DNA of 64,000 nt from Xestospongia bergquistia. Lineage: Eukaryota; Porifera; Demospongiae; Haplosclerida; Petrosiidae. Within the stretch, counting starts at the first letter, position 1; the number at the start of each line of letters is the position of its first letter. Where the stretch lies: contig OZ014416.1 in the NCBI GenBank assembly GCA_963965975.1, positions 4,960,001-5,024,000 on the forward strand, written 5' to 3'. The notes under the pieces were generated by a model. It ran no database searches and was not told the DNA's origin. It worked only from the letters and a program-made list of their open reading frames with translations. The translations under genes were made by a program, and so were the position numbers. Positions 23,976-39,700 of the stretch are shown here, piece after piece.

Positions 23976-24429
23976 CTACACTCACTGTCTAACGTGCATT
24001 CTTAGTCTTTTCTTGACTATATATCAGCAGATGTTAAACACCCCACCATCCACTGTTTAGTGACTGTTTGAAGAGAAATTTTCTGTATAGTCTACATGTA
24101 CAACAGAATAGTAGAACTCAATATCAACATTGTAGCACTGTTATGTTTAGTTGTGACTTATGTTATATTTGGTATCTAAGAGGCTCTAACTCTTATAATT
24201 AAATATAAAAATTAAGTCAAATGTACATGTACATCGTTCCATGTACTTCAGGAAACAAAGTATCAATATCAGTAAATTTACCAAATGTCATTAATTACAA
24301 TCCTGGTTATTACACTACTCCATACCTGTTCTATATGGTATTCTCATAATGAATACTATCAACATCATCTATGTACTTAGTAGAAGGAATTAATCTTTTA
24401 TCAAAGAAGAAAGCGACTTATAATAAAGT

Positions 24430-25060
24430 GTCTTAGAGTTGTAAATTTTACATCATTATTGTTTGATATTAAATTTGTTCTATTAATAAATGATAAGTTG
24501 ATGACAATAATTTATAATTAGTTTATTATATTTAAAGGAACAGTATATGATCATTAATGGACATAATCTACTTCATCTGACAGGAGTGGTGGATAATTTA
24601 GGACCTCTTTCCTTTTGAAGCAGTGAATGAAGACTTACTACAATATTATCATGGATCATAATCAATGGGAAAACAAGTATTATTGTATTAAAGTACCAAT
24701 TAAATTAATATTATCATAATTATAGGTTGTCAGGTAATGCTCTCATGTACTCTTTCAGTCTTCCACAGCAGACAGTAACTCTGTGGAAGTGTCTCTGAGA
24801 AATGTGTGTTATAATCTACAAGTAGAGCTTAATATTGTGTTTGACAGCAGGTTATTTTAAAATTATATTATAATAAGTATTATTTATTGACTTGTAAACC
24901 ACATGTTGATTGTATGATGTTGAAGAAGAGCTATGAATGATTGATTATCTATGATATAGGACAACATTACTATATACATGGATAGTTATTAAAATGTCTA
25001 TTACAGACAACTTCAAACATTAACTTATCAGGAATAACTCTAATATTCAGAGTAAGACAT
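24430..25060 (+). repeat. Intermediate copy of the 23.34-23.97 kb segment
   Basis: Matches 23340-23975 closely, with small insertions and deletions (for example an added TAACTCTG near 24776). It lies between the two larger duplicated blocks, so this part of the locus is present three times. Confidence 0.85.
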
Positions 25061-25190
25061 CACACTAACTTTTACAGTTGCTATGAAAACACTCCTATGC
25101 ATAGAATAGTTATAAAAATGACTATTACAGACAATTTCAAACCTTAAGTTACCAGCAATAACACTTTCTTTCTAATATTCAGGGTAAATT
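25020..25190 (+). repeat. Isolated satellite monomers outside the main array
   Basis: About 1.3 diverged monomers: AACTTATCAGGAATAACTC, an altered GTTGCTATGAAAACACTCC core, TAGTTATAAAAATGACTATTACAGAC, then a second start. They sit exactly at the junction leading into the second duplicated block (AAGCCATCTG at 25201). Confidence 0.85.
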
Positions 25191-25197
25191 GTGTATA

Positions 25198-27790
25198 ATT
25201 AAGCCATCTGTAATTTCTCACTTCAACTGTAGGCAAGAATGTTAGGTAAAAAATCCTTCACTAGTCCTGCTGTGAACTAGTATGAAGAAAAATTAGAACA
25301 GGAAAGATTGATGAATTTGAAAATTTTGTTTGCAATTACAAGACTACATATGAAGGAAAAACATCAACAGTAAGAAAGGACATCAGTGAGTAAATGAGTG
25401 ATTTTTGTAGATGAAAGAAGAGAGGGAGAGGGAAAGAGAGAAGAGGGATAGAGAGACGAGGTGGGAGGGATAGAGTCTAAAATGCAATAGGAGAAAGAAA
25501 AGTAGTAGTAGTAGATGTTTTTGGACAATAGTTAAACAAGTCATTGTAATTTTAATATTTTCTATTTATTTATAATGTAGTTAATGATAACAAAAATTAT
25601 CATCTGGTATTAGTTTCAATGCACTAGTTAAATTGTTTACAGATGATGTAGTTCACACTGCTGATGAGTTAATATTAATGTTTTTCATAAAATACATTAC
25701 TATGATAATTCTATAGGTAACTTACTTGTCATTTAGCTAAAATTAATGGACTACTGGAATTACTTGAGTATATTTATCCACTCATATGTCCTATTATTTG
25801 TCAATTCATTTACCCACTCACTTAGTCCATCAAAACTAGTATCCATCCATTTGTCTGTCCATGCCTCTCTGTTCCCTCCATTCTGCAGCATTCTTTATCA
25901 GCAATCACATCAACCTTTCACTTGTGAAGAGAAAACTAATCTTGACAATGTCTTACTGACTACACTACAAGTTTTATCTGGTGTGGTTCTTCAAAATATT
26001 GAGAGCATTGATTTAAAATTACGACGTGATAATCCAGCAATGTTTGAAGAGTGAGTATTGTTAACTGCCACATTTGATTAAACAACTATATTCTATTCAG
26101 ACAGTATAAAAACAATCCAAGAAGTACTAGTTCAAAAGAAATCACATGAGAAGGTGGATATGTCACCATTGACAGTTTTTACCATCCATTGTTTCATTCT
26201 TCCATCTCTTTATCAGTCCATCCATCAATATTTCCAATAATCCATCAATCTATCTATTCATCCATCAGTTTATTACTTATTAATATTAATCAGAAAATAT
26301 AATACTCATTGATGTTATTAATAGTATCCTGTTCATATACATATCACTTTCTATTTTATATCTTTACAGGTCATGTTGTATTTGGTACATCCTAAAGATG
26401 TAATAGCTGTCCAAGTTTTAATTTCCTTTGAGTTCTACTTTATTTTGGATATGATTTTGTTAAGAATGAAATTGGTAAAAACATTTAGAGAAATTTATTT
26501 TTATGAATTTTCTCATAAGTCAACTGACAAAACATTGCAACACTAAATTCTTTATAAGAATTAATGAACTATTAGAGAGTGTTATATCAAGTATTGGACA
26601 ACCTTTATCAAGGTATGGATAAAATGTCTAGATAGATATATGGATTGATAGATAGATGGATGAATAGATAGATGAATGAATGGAAAAAAGGATAGATAGA
26701 TGGAGACAGTTGGACAAACAGATGTACTATGTATCAAATCTTTATTGAAATTTCCAGGAAGTCATCAGCACATCCAGAGAGACACTTCCTCTTCCTTCTC
26801 CTCCTGCTTCACTCACTCAACTAATGATAGATGAGATATACACATAATGTTAATTATAATTACAAAAATTACTATACACTTTAGTGATTAATGTTTATTG
26901 TTTTTTTGGTTTGTTTTTTTAGACTTTCTTCTCAGAGTCAGCACAACATGACCAGGTAAGAGTGAGTGCAGACATTTATTTTATAGACACATATTATTGT
27001 TATTTGGTAGTTATCATATTTAATGACAAACACATTAGACATTTGATTGTCATAGCTACAATTATGTTCTGAACAAATGGTCCCTTTACAACAGATTGAA
27101 TTGAACAGAAAGTATCTTTTATTAATAAATAAATTGACTTAAAGTGATGTGTGTTAGAATTCATTAATTTTATATCATTATTGTTTGATATTTGTTCCAT
27201 TAATGGATGATAAGTTGATTATAATAATTTATAATTATATTTAAAGGAACAGTATATGATCGTTAATGGACACAATCTACTTCATCTGACAGGAGTAGTG
27301 GATAGTTTAGGTCCTCTTTCTTTTTGAAGACTTATTACAATATTTTCATGACTCATAATCAATGGAAAAACAAGTATTCTTGTATAATGATAGGTTGTCA
27401 GGTAATGCTCTCATGTACTCTTTCAGTCTTCAACAGCAGACAGTGTGGAAGTATCTCTGAGAAATATATGTTAATAATCTACAAGTAGAGCTTAATATTG
27501 TGTTTGACAGCAGGTTATCAAAAACAATTAAAACTGACAAATTCATCATTTTTTGTTCAAAGACAAATTTTAAAATTATATTATAATGAGTATTATATAG
27601 GAACTCAGTTATTGACTTGTAAACCACATGTTGATTGTATGATGTTGAACAAGAGCTATGAATGATTGATTATCTATGATATAGGATAACATTACTATAT
27701 ACATGGATAGTTATTAAAATGTATATTATGGACAACTTTAAACCTTAACTTACCATCAATAACTCTTTCTTCTTAATATTCAGGATAAAG
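25198..27790 (+). pseudogene. Duplicated block of IP3R-like copy B
   Basis: This repeats 21380-23975 with a constant offset of about 3818-3819 bp, including exon-like pieces, introns, tetranucleotide repeats and the polypurine tract. One exon is better preserved here than in the first block: LDNVLLTTLQVLSGVVLQNI followed by ESIDLKLRRDNPAMFEE (25945-26054) is open here, whereas the first block carries a deletion and stop in the same place. Other pieces are as broken as in the first block (for example GTATGAACTAG-type damage near 25275 where the first has GAGGAGTATG). The block ends by running into the main satellite array. Confidence 0.82.
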
Positions 27791-30700
27791 ACACCACACC
27801 TAATTTTACGGTTGCCACAACAACACTCCTATGCATAGACGTTAGAAAAATGACTATTACAGATAATTTCAAACCTTAACTTACCAGCAATAACTCTTTC
27901 TTCCTAATATTCAGGGTAAATTCACCACAACCAATTTTACGGTTCCCATGACAACACTCCTATCCATAGAATAGTTATAAAAATGACTATTACAGACAAC
28001 TTCAAACCTTAACTTCTTTCTTCCTAATATTCAGGGTAAAGACACCACACCCAATTTTACGGTTGCAATGACAACACTCCTATCCATAGAATAGTTATAA
28101 AAATGACTATTACAGACAATTTCAAACCTTAACTTACCAGCAATAACTCTTTGTTCCTAATATACAGGGTAAAGACATCAGACCCAATTTTACGGTTGCC
28201 ATGACAACACTCCTATCCATAGAATAGTTATAAAAATGACTATTACAGACAATTTCAAACCTTAACTTACCAGCAATAACTCTTTGTTCCTAATATACAG
28301 GGTAAAGACATCACACCCAATTTTACGGTTGCCACGACAACACTCCTATGCATAGAATAGTTATAAAAATGACTATTACAGATAATTTCAAACCTTAACT
28401 TACCAGCAATAACTCTTTCTTCCTAATATTCAGGGTAAAGACACCACAACCAATTTTACGGTTCCCATGACAACACTCCTATCCATAGAATAGTTATAAA
28501 AATGACTATTACAGACAACTTCAAACCTTAACTTCTTTCTTCCTAATATTCAGGGTAAAGACACCACACCCAATTTTACGGTTGCAATGACAACACTCCT
28601 ATCCATAGAATAGTTATAAAAATGACTATTACAGACAATTTCAAACCTTAACTTACCAGCAATAACTCTTTGTTCCTAATATACAGGGTAAAGACATCAC
28701 ACCCAATTTTACGGTTGCCACGACAACACTCCTATGCATAGAATAGTTATAAAAATGACTATTACAGACAATTTCAAACCTTAACTTACCAGCAATAACT
28801 CTTTCTTCCTAATATTCAGGGTAAAGACACCACAACCAATTTTACGGTTCCCATGACAACACTCCTATCCATAGAATAGTTATAAAAATGACTATTACAG
28901 ACAACTTCAAACCTTAACTTCTTTCTTCCTAATATTCAGGGTAAAGACACCACACCCAATTTTATGGTTGCCATGACAACACTCCTATCCATAGAATAGT
29001 TATAAAAATGACTATTACAGACAATTTCAAACCTTAACTTACCAGCAATAACTCTTTGTTCCTAATATACAGGGTAAAGACACTACACTCAATTTTATGG
29101 TTGCCACGACAACACTCCTAATAGTTATAAAAATGACTATTACAGACAACTTTAATCCTTAAGTTACCAGCATTCAGCAATAACTCTTTCTTCTTAATAT
29201 TCAGGATAAAGACACCACACCTATTTTACGGTTGCCACAACAACACTCCTATGCATAGACGTTAGAAAAATGACTATTACAGATAATTTCAAACCTTAAC
29301 TTACCAGCAATAACTCTTTCTTCCTAATATTCAGGGTAAATTCACCACAACCAATTTTACGGTTCCCATGACAACACTCCTATCCATAGAATAGTTATAA
29401 AAATGACTATTACAGACAACTTCAAACATTAACTTCTTTCTTCCTAATATTCAGGGTAAAGACACTACACCCAATTTTACGGCTGCAATGACAACACTCC
29501 TATCCATAGAATAGTTATAAAAATGACTATTACAGACAATTTCAAACCTTAACTTACCAGCAATAACTCTTTGTTCCTAATATACAGGGTAAAGACATCA
29601 GACCCAATTTTATGGTTGCCACGACAACACTCCTATCCATAGAATAGTTATAAAAATGACTATTACAGACAATTTCAAAACTTAACTTACCAGCAATAAC
29701 TTTCTTCCTAATATACAGGGTAAAGACATCACACCCAATTTTACGGTTGCCACGACAACACTCCTATCCATAGAATAGTTATAAAAATGACTATTACAGA
29801 TAATTTCAAACCTTAACTTACCAGCAATAACTCTTTCTTCCTAATATTCAGGGTAAAGACACCACAACCAATTTTACGGTTCCCATGACAACACTCCTAT
29901 CCATAGAATAGTTATAAAAATGACTATTACAGACAACTTCAAACCTTAACTTCTTTCTTCCTAATATTCAGGGTAAAGACACCACACCCAATTTCACGGT
30001 TGCCATGACAACACTCCTATCCGTAGAATAGTTATAAAAATGACTATTACAGACAATTTCAAACCTTAACTTACCAGCAATAACTCTTTGTTCCTAATAT
30101 ACAGGGTAAAGACACTACACTCAATTTTATGGTTGCCACGACAACACTCCTAATAGTTATAAAAATGACTATTACAGACAACTTTAATCCTTAAGTTACC
30201 AGCATTCGGTAATAACTCTTTCTTCTTAATATTCAGGATAAAGACACCACACCTAATTTTACGGTTGCCACAACAACACTCCTATGCATAGACGTTAGAA
30301 AAATGACTATTACAGATAATTTCAAACCTTAACTTACCAGCAATAACTCTTTCTTCCTAATATTCAGGGTAAATTCACCACAACCAATTTTACGGTTCCC
30401 ATGACAACACTCCTATCCATAGAATAGTTATAAAAATGACTATTACAGACAACTTCAAACCTTAACTTCTTTCTTCCTAATATTCAGGGTAAAGATACCA
30501 CACCCAATTTTACGGTTGCAATGACAACACTCCTATCCATAGAATAGTTATAAAAATGACTATTACAGACAATTTCAAACCTTAACTTACCAGCAATAAC
30601 TCTTTCTTCCAAATATACAGGGTAAAGACACCAAACAATTTTACGGTTGCCATGACAACACTCCTATCCATAGAATAGTTATAAAAATGACTATTACAGA

Positions 30701-33700
30701 CAATTTCAAACCTTAACTTACTAGCAATAACCTTTTCTTCCTAATATTCAGGGTAAAGACACCACACCCAATTTTATGGTTCCCATGACAACACTCCTAT
30801 CCATAGAACAGTTATAAAAATGACTATTACAGACAATTTTAAACCTTAACTTACCAGCAATAACTCTTTGTTCCTAATATAAAGGGTAAAGACATCAGAC
30901 CCAATTTTACGGTTGCCACGACAACACTCCTATCCATAGAATAGTTATAAAAATGACTATTACAGATAATTTCAAACCTTAACTTACCAGCAATAACTCT
31001 TTCTTCCTAATATTCAGGGTAAAGACACCACAACAAATTTTACGGCTCCCATGACAACACTCCTATCCATAGAATAGTTATAAAAATGACTATTACAGAC
31101 AATTTCAAACCTTAACTTACCAGCAATAACTCTTTGTTCCTAATATACAGGGTAAAGACACTACACTCAATTTTATGGTTGCCACGACAACACTCCTAAT
31201 AGTTATAAAAATGACTATTACAGACAACTTTAATCCTTAAGTTACCAGCATTCAGCAATAACTCTTTCTTCTTAATATTCAGGATAAAGACACCACACCT
31301 ATTTTACGGTTGCCACAACAACACTCCTATGCATAGACGTTAGAAAAATGACTATTACAGATAATTTCAAACCTTAACTTACCAGCAATAACTCTTTCTT
31401 CCTAATATTCAGGGTAAATTCACCACAACCAATTTTACGGTTCCCATGACAACACTCCTATCCATAGAATAGTTATAAAAATGACTATTACAGACAACTT
31501 CAAACCTTAACTTCTTTCTTCCTAATATTCAGGGTAAAGACACTACACCTAATTTTACGGTTGCAATGACAACACTCCTATCCATAGAATAGTTATAAAA
31601 ATGACTATTACAGACAATTTCAAACCTTAACTTACCAGCAATAACTCTTTGTTCCTAATATACAGGGTAAAGACATCACACCCAATTTTACGGTTGCCAC
31701 GACAACACTCCTATCCATAGAATAGTTATAAAAATGACTATTACAGACAATTTCAAACCTTAACTTCTTTCTTCCTAATATTCAGGGTAAAGACACTACA
31801 CCCAATTTTATGGTTGCCATGACAACACTCCTATCCATAGAATAGTTATAAAAATGACTATTACAGACAATTTCAAACCTTAACTTACCAGCAATAACTC
31901 TTTGTTCCTAATATACAGGGTAAAGACACTACACTCAATTTTATGGTTGCCACGACAACACTCCTAATAGTTATAAAAATGACTATTACAGACAACTTTA
32001 ATCCTTAAGTTACCAGCATTCAGCAATAACTCTTTCTTCTTAATATTCAGGATAAAGATACCACACCTATTTTACGGTTGCCACAACAATACTCCTATGC
32101 ATAGACGTTAGAAAAATGACTATTACAGATAATTTCAAACCTTAACTTACCAGCAATAACTCTTTCTTCCTAATATTCAGGGTAAATTCACCACAACCAA
32201 TTTTACGGTTCCCATGACAACACTCCTATCCATAGAATAGTTATAAAAATGACTATTACAGACAACTTCAAACCTTAACTTCTTTCTTCCTAATATTCAG
32301 GGTAAAGACACTACACCCAATTTTACGGTTGCAATGACAACACTCCTATCCATAGAATAGTTATAAAAATGACTATTACAGACAATTTCAAACCTTAACT
32401 TACCAGCAATAACTCTTTGTTCCTAATATACAGGGTAAAGACATCACACCCAATTTTACGGTTGCCACGACAACACTCCTATCCATAGAATAGTTATAAA
32501 AATGACTATTACAGACAATTTCAAAACTTAACTTACCAGCAATAACTTTCTTCCTAATATTCAGGGTAAAGACATCACACCCAATTTTACGGTTGCCACG
32601 ACAACACTCCTATCCATAGAATAGTTATAAAAATGACTATTACAGACAACTTCAAACCTTAACTTCTTTCTTCCTAATATTCAGGGTAAAGACACCACAC
32701 CCAATTTCACGGTTGCCATGACAACATTCCTATCCGTAGAATAGTTATAAAAATGACTATTACAGACAATTTCAAACCTTAACTTACCAGCAATAACTCT
32801 TTGTTCCTAATATACAGGGTAAAGACACTACACTCAATTTTATGGTTGCCACGACAACACTCCTAATAGTTATAAAAATGACTATTACAGACAACTTTAA
32901 TCCTTAAGTTACCAGCATTCGGTAATAACTCTTTCTTCTTAATATTCAGGATAAAGACACCACACCTAATTTTACGGTTGCCACAACAACACTCCTATGC
33001 ATAGACGTTAGAAAAATGACTATTACAGATAATTTCAAACCTTAACTTACCAGCAATAACTCTTTCTTCCTAACATACAGGGTAAAGACATCACACCCAA
33101 TTTTACGGTTGCCACGACAACACTCCTATGTATAGAATAGTTATAAAAATGACTATTACAGACAATTTCAAACCTTAACTTACCAGCAATAACTCTTTCA
33201 TCCTAATATTCAGGGTAAAGACACCACAACCAATTTTACGGTTCCCATGACAACACTCCTATCCATAGAATAGTTATAAAAATGACTATTACAGACAATT
33301 TCAAACCTTAACTTCTTTCTTCCTAATATTCAGGGTAAAGACACCACACCCAATTTTATGGTTGCCATGACAACACTCCTATCCATAGAATAGTTATAAA
33401 AATGACTATTACAGACAATTTCAAACCTTAACTTACCAGCAATAACTCTTTGTTCCTAATATACAGGGTAAAGACACTACACTCAATTTTATGGTTGCCA
33501 CGACAACACTCCTAATAGTTATAAAAATGACTATTACAGACAACTTTAATCCTTAAGTTACCAGCATTCAGCAATAACTCTTTCTTCTTAATATTCAGGA
33601 TAAAGACACCACACCTATTTTACGGTTGCCACAACAACACTCCTATGCATAGACGTTAGAAAAATGACTATTACAGATAATTTCAAACCTTAACTTACCA

Positions 33701-36700
33701 GCAATAACTCTTTCTTCCTAATATTCAGGGTAAATTCACCACAACCAATTTTACGGTTCCCATGACAACACTCCTATCCATAGAATAGTTATAAAAATGA
33801 CTATTACAGACAACTTCAAACCTTAACTTCTTTCTTCCTAATATTCAGGGTAAAGACACTACACCTAATTTTACGGTTGCAATGACAACACTCCTATCCA
33901 TAGAATAGTTATAAAAATGACTATTACAGACAATTTCAAACCTTAACTTACCAGCAATAACTCTTTGTTCCTAATATACAGGGTAAAGACATCACACCCA
34001 ATTTTACGGTTGCCACGACAACACTCCTATCCATAGAATAGTTATAAAAATGACTATTACAGACAATTTCAAACCTTAACTTCTTTCTTCCTAATATTCA
34101 GGGTAAAGACACTACACCCAATTTTATGGTTGCCATGACAACACTCCTATCCATAGAATAGTTATAAAAATGACTATTACAGACAATTTCAAACCTTAAC
34201 TTACCAGCAATAACTCTTTGTTCCTAATATACAGGGTAAAGACACCACAACAAATTTTACGGCTCCCATGACAACACTCCTATCCATAGAATAGTTATAA
34301 AAATGACTATTACAGACAATTTCAAACCTTAACTTACCAGCAATAACTCTTTGTTCCTAACATACAGGGTAAAGACATCACACCCAATTTTACGGTTGCC
34401 ATGACAACACTCCTATGCATAGAATAGTTATAAAAATGACTATTACAGACAATTTCAAACCTTAACTTACCAGCAATAACTCTTTCATCCTAATATTCAG
34501 GGTAAAGACACCACAACCAATTTTACGGTTCCCATGACAACACTCCTATCCATAGAATAGTTATAAAAATGACTATTACAGACAACTTCAAACCTTAACT
34601 TCTTTCTTCCTAATATTCAGGGTAAAGACACTACACCCAATTTTATGGTTGCCATGACAACACTCCTATCCATAGAATAGTTATAAAAATGACTATTACA
34701 GACAATTTCAAACCTTAACTTACCAGCAATAACTCTTTGTTCCTAATATACAGGGTAAAGACACTACACTCAATTTTATGGTTGCCACGACAACACTCCT
34801 AATAGTTATAAAAATGACTATTACAGACAACTTTAATCCTTAAGTTACCAGCATTCAGCAATAACTCTTTCTTCTTAATATTCAGGATAAAGACACCACA
34901 CCTATTTTACGGTTGCCACAACAACACTCCTATGCATAGACGTTAGAAAAATGACTATTACAGATAATTTCAAACCTTAACTTACCAGCAATAACTCTTT
35001 CTTCCTAATATTCAGGGTAAATTCACCACAACCAATTTTACGGTTCCCATGACAACACTCCTATCCATAGAATAGTTATAAAAATGACTATTACAGACAA
35101 CTTCAAACCTTAACTTCTTTCTTCCTAATATTCAGGGTAAAGACACTACACCTAATTTTACGGTTGCAATGACAACACTCCTATCCATAGAATAGTTATA
35201 AAAATGACTATTACAGACAATTTCAAACCTTAACTTACCAGCAATAACTCTTTGTTCCTAATATACAGGGTAAAGACATCACACCCAATTTTACGGTTGC
35301 CACGACAACACTCCTATCCATAGAATAGTTATAAAAATGACTATTACAGACAATTTCAAACCTTAACTTCTTTCTTCCTAATATTCAGGGTAAAGACACT
35401 ACACCCAATTTTATGGTTGCCATGACAACACTCCTATCCATAGAATAGTTATAAAAATGACTATTACAGACAATTTCAAACCTTAACTTACCAGCAATAA
35501 CTCTTTGTTCCTAATATACAGGGTAAAGACACTACACTCAATTTTATGGTTGCCACGACAACACTCCTAATAGTTATAAAAATGACTATTACAGACAACT
35601 TTAATCCTTAAGTTACCAGCATTCAGCAATAACTCTTTCTTCTTAATATTCAGGATAAAGATACCACACCTATTTTACGGTTGCCACAACAATACTCCTA
35701 TGCATAGACGTTAGAAAAATGACTATTACAGATAATTTCAAACCTTAACTTACCAGCAATAACTCTTTCTTCCTAATATTCAGGGTAAATTCACCACAAC
35801 CAATTTTACGGTTCCCATGACAACACTCCTATCCATAGAATAGTTATAAAAATGACTATTACAGACAACTTCAAACCTTAACTTCTTTCTTCCTAATATT
35901 CAGGGTAAAGACACTACACCCAATTTTACGGTTGCAATGACAACACTCCTATCCATAGAATAGTTATAAAAATGACTATTACAGACAATTTCAAACCTTA
36001 ACTTACCAGCAATAACTCTTTCTTCCTAATATACAGGGTAAAGACATCACACCCAATTTTACGGTTGCCACGACAACACTCCTATCCATAGAATAGTTAT
36101 AAAAATGACTATTACAGACAATTTCAAAACTTAACTTACCAGCAATAACTTTCTTCCTAATATACAGGGTAAAGACATCACACCCAATTTTACGGTTGCC
36201 ACGACAACACTCCTATCCATAGAATAGTTATAAAAATGACTATTACAGACAACTTCAAACCTTAACTTCTTTCTTCCTAATATTCAGGGTAAAGACACCA
36301 CACCCAATTTCACGGTTGCCATGACAACATTCCTATCCGTAGAATAGTTATAAAAATGACTATTACAGACAATTTCAAACCTTAACTTACCAGCAATAAC
36401 TCTTTGTTCCTAATATACAGGGTAAAGACACTACACTCAATTTTATGGTTGCCACGACAACACTCCTAATAGTTATAAAAATGACTATTACAGACAACTT
36501 TAATCCTTAAGTTACCAGCATTCGGTAATAACTCTTTCTTCTTAATATTCAGGATAAAGACACCACACCTAATTTTACGGTTGCCACAACAACACTCCTA
36601 TGCATAGACGTTAGAAAAATGACTATTACAGATAATTTCAAACCTTAACTTACCAGCAATAACTCTTTCTTCCTAACATACAGGGTAAAGACATCACACC

Positions 36701-39700
36701 CAATTTTACGGTTGCCACGACAACACTCCTATGTATAGAATAGTTATAAAAATGACTATTACAGACAATTTCAAACCTTAACTTACCAGCAATAACTCTT
36801 TCATCCTAATATTCAGGGTAAAGACACCACAACCAATTTTACGGTTCCCATGACAACACTCCTATCCATAGAATAGTTATAAAAATGACTATTACAGACA
36901 ATTTCAAACCTTAACTTCTTTCTTCCTAATATTCAGGGTAAAGACACCACACCCAATTTTATGGTTGCCATGACAACACTCCTATCCATAGAATAGTTAT
37001 AAAAATGACTATTACAGACAATTTCAAACCTTAACTTACCAGCAATAACTCTTTGTTCCTAATATACAGGGTAAAGACACTACACTCAATTTTATGGTTG
37101 CCACGACAACACTCCTAATAGTTATAAAAATGACTATTACAGACAACTTTAATCCTTAAGTTACCAGCATTCAGCAATAACTCTTTCTTCTTAATATTCA
37201 GGATAAAGACACCACACCTATTTTACGGTTGCCACAACAACACTCCTATGCATAGACGTTAGAAAAATGACTATTACAGATAATTTCAAACCTTAACTTA
37301 CCAGCAATAACTCTTTCTTCCTAATATTCAGGGTAAATTCACCACAACCAATTTTACGGTTCCCATGACAACACTCCTATCCATAGAATAGTTATAAAAA
37401 TGACTATTACAGACAACTTCAAACCTTAACTTCTTTCTTCCTAATATTCAGGGTAAAGACACTACACCCAATTTTACGGTTGCAATGACAACACTCCTAT
37501 CCATAGAATAGTTATAAAAATGACTATTACAGACAATTTCAAACCTTAACTTACCAGCAATAACTCTTTGTTCCTAATATACAGGGTAAAGACATCACAC
37601 CCAATTTTACGGTTGCCACGACAACACTCCTATCCATAGAATAGTTATAAAAATGACTATTACAGACAATTTCAAAACTTAACTTACCAGCAATAACTTT
37701 CTTCCTAATATACAGGGTAAAGACATCACACCCAATTTTACGGTTGCCACGACAACACTCCTATCCATAGAATAGTTATAAAAATGACTATTACAGACAA
37801 CTTCAAACCTTAACTTCTTTCTTCCTAATATTCAGGGTAAAGACACCACACCCAATTTCACGGTTGCCATGACAACATTCCTATCCGTAGAATAGTTATA
37901 AAAATGACTATTACAGACAATTTCAAACCTTAACTTACCAGCAATAACTCTTTGTTCCTAATATACAGGGTAAAGACACTACACTCAATTTTATGGTTGC
38001 CACGACAACACTCCTAATAGTTATAAAAATGACTATTACAGACAACTTTAATCCTTAAGTTACCAGCATTCGGTAATAACTCTTTCTTCTTAATATTCAG
38101 GATAAAGACACCACACCTAATTTTACGGTTGCCACAACAACACTCCTATGCATAGACGTTAGAAAAATGACTATTACAGATAATTTCAAACCTTAACTTA
38201 CCAGCAATAACTCTTTCTTCCTAACATACAGGGTAAAGACATCACACCCAATTTTACGGTTGCCACGACAACACTCCTATGTATAGAATAGTTATAAAAA
38301 TGACTATTACAGACAATTTCAAACCTTAACTTACCAGCAATAACTCTTTCATCCTAATATTCAGGGTAAAGACACCACAACCAATTTTACGGTTCCCATG
38401 ACAACACTCCTATCCATAGAATAGTTATAAAAATGACTATTACAGACAATTTCAAACCTTAACTTCTTTCTTCCTAATATTCAGGGTAAAGACACCACAC
38501 CCAATTTTATGGTTGCCATGACAACACTCCTATCCATAGAATAGTTATAAAAATGACTATTACAGACAATTTCAAACCTTAACTTACCAGCAATAACTCT
38601 TTGTTCCTAATATACAGGGTAAAGACACTACACTCAATTTTATGGTTGCCACGACAACACTCCTAATAGTTATAAAAATGACTATTACAGACAACTTTAA
38701 TCCTTAAGTTACCAGCATTCAGCAATAACTCTTTCTTCTTAATATTCAGGATAAAGACACCACACCTATTTTACGGTTGCCACAACAACACTCCTATGCA
38801 TAGACGTTAGAAAAATGACTATTACAGATAATTTCAAACCTTAACTTACCAGCAATAACTCTTTCTTCCTAATATTCAGGGTAAATTCACCACAACCAAT
38901 TTTACGGTTCCCATGACAACACTCCTATCCATAGAATAGTTATAAAAATGACTATTACAGACAACTTCAAACCTTAACTTCTTTCTTCCTAATATTCAGG
39001 GTAAAGACACTACACCTAATTTTACGGTTGCAATGACAACACTCCTATCCATAGAATAGTTATAAAAATGACTATTACAGACAATTTCAAACCTTAACTT
39101 ACCAGCAATAACTCTTTGTTCCTAATATACAGGGTAAAGACATCACACCCAATTTTACGGTTGCCACGACAACACTCCTATCCATAGAATAGTTATAAAA
39201 ATGACTATTACAGACAATTTCAAACCTTAACTTCTTTCTTCCTAATATTCAGGGTAAAGACACTACACCCAATTTTATGGTTGCCATGACAACACTCCTA
39301 TCCATAGAATAGTTATAAAAATGACTATTACAGACAATTTCAAACCTTAACTTACCAGCAATAACTCTTTGTTCCTAATATACAGGGTAAAGACACTACA
39401 CTCAATTTTATGGTTGCCACGACAACACTCCTAATAGTTATAAAAATGACTATTACAGACAACTTTAATCCTTAAGTTACCAGCATTCAGCAATAACTCT
39501 TTCTTCTTAATATTCAGGATAAAGACACCACACCTATTTTACGGTTGCCACAACAACACTCCTATGCATAGACGTTAGAAAAATGACTATTACAGATAAT
39601 TTCAAACCTTAACTTACCAGCAATAACTCTTTCTTCCTAATATTCAGGGTAAATTCACCACAACCAATTTTGCGGTTCCCATGACAACACTCCTATCCAT

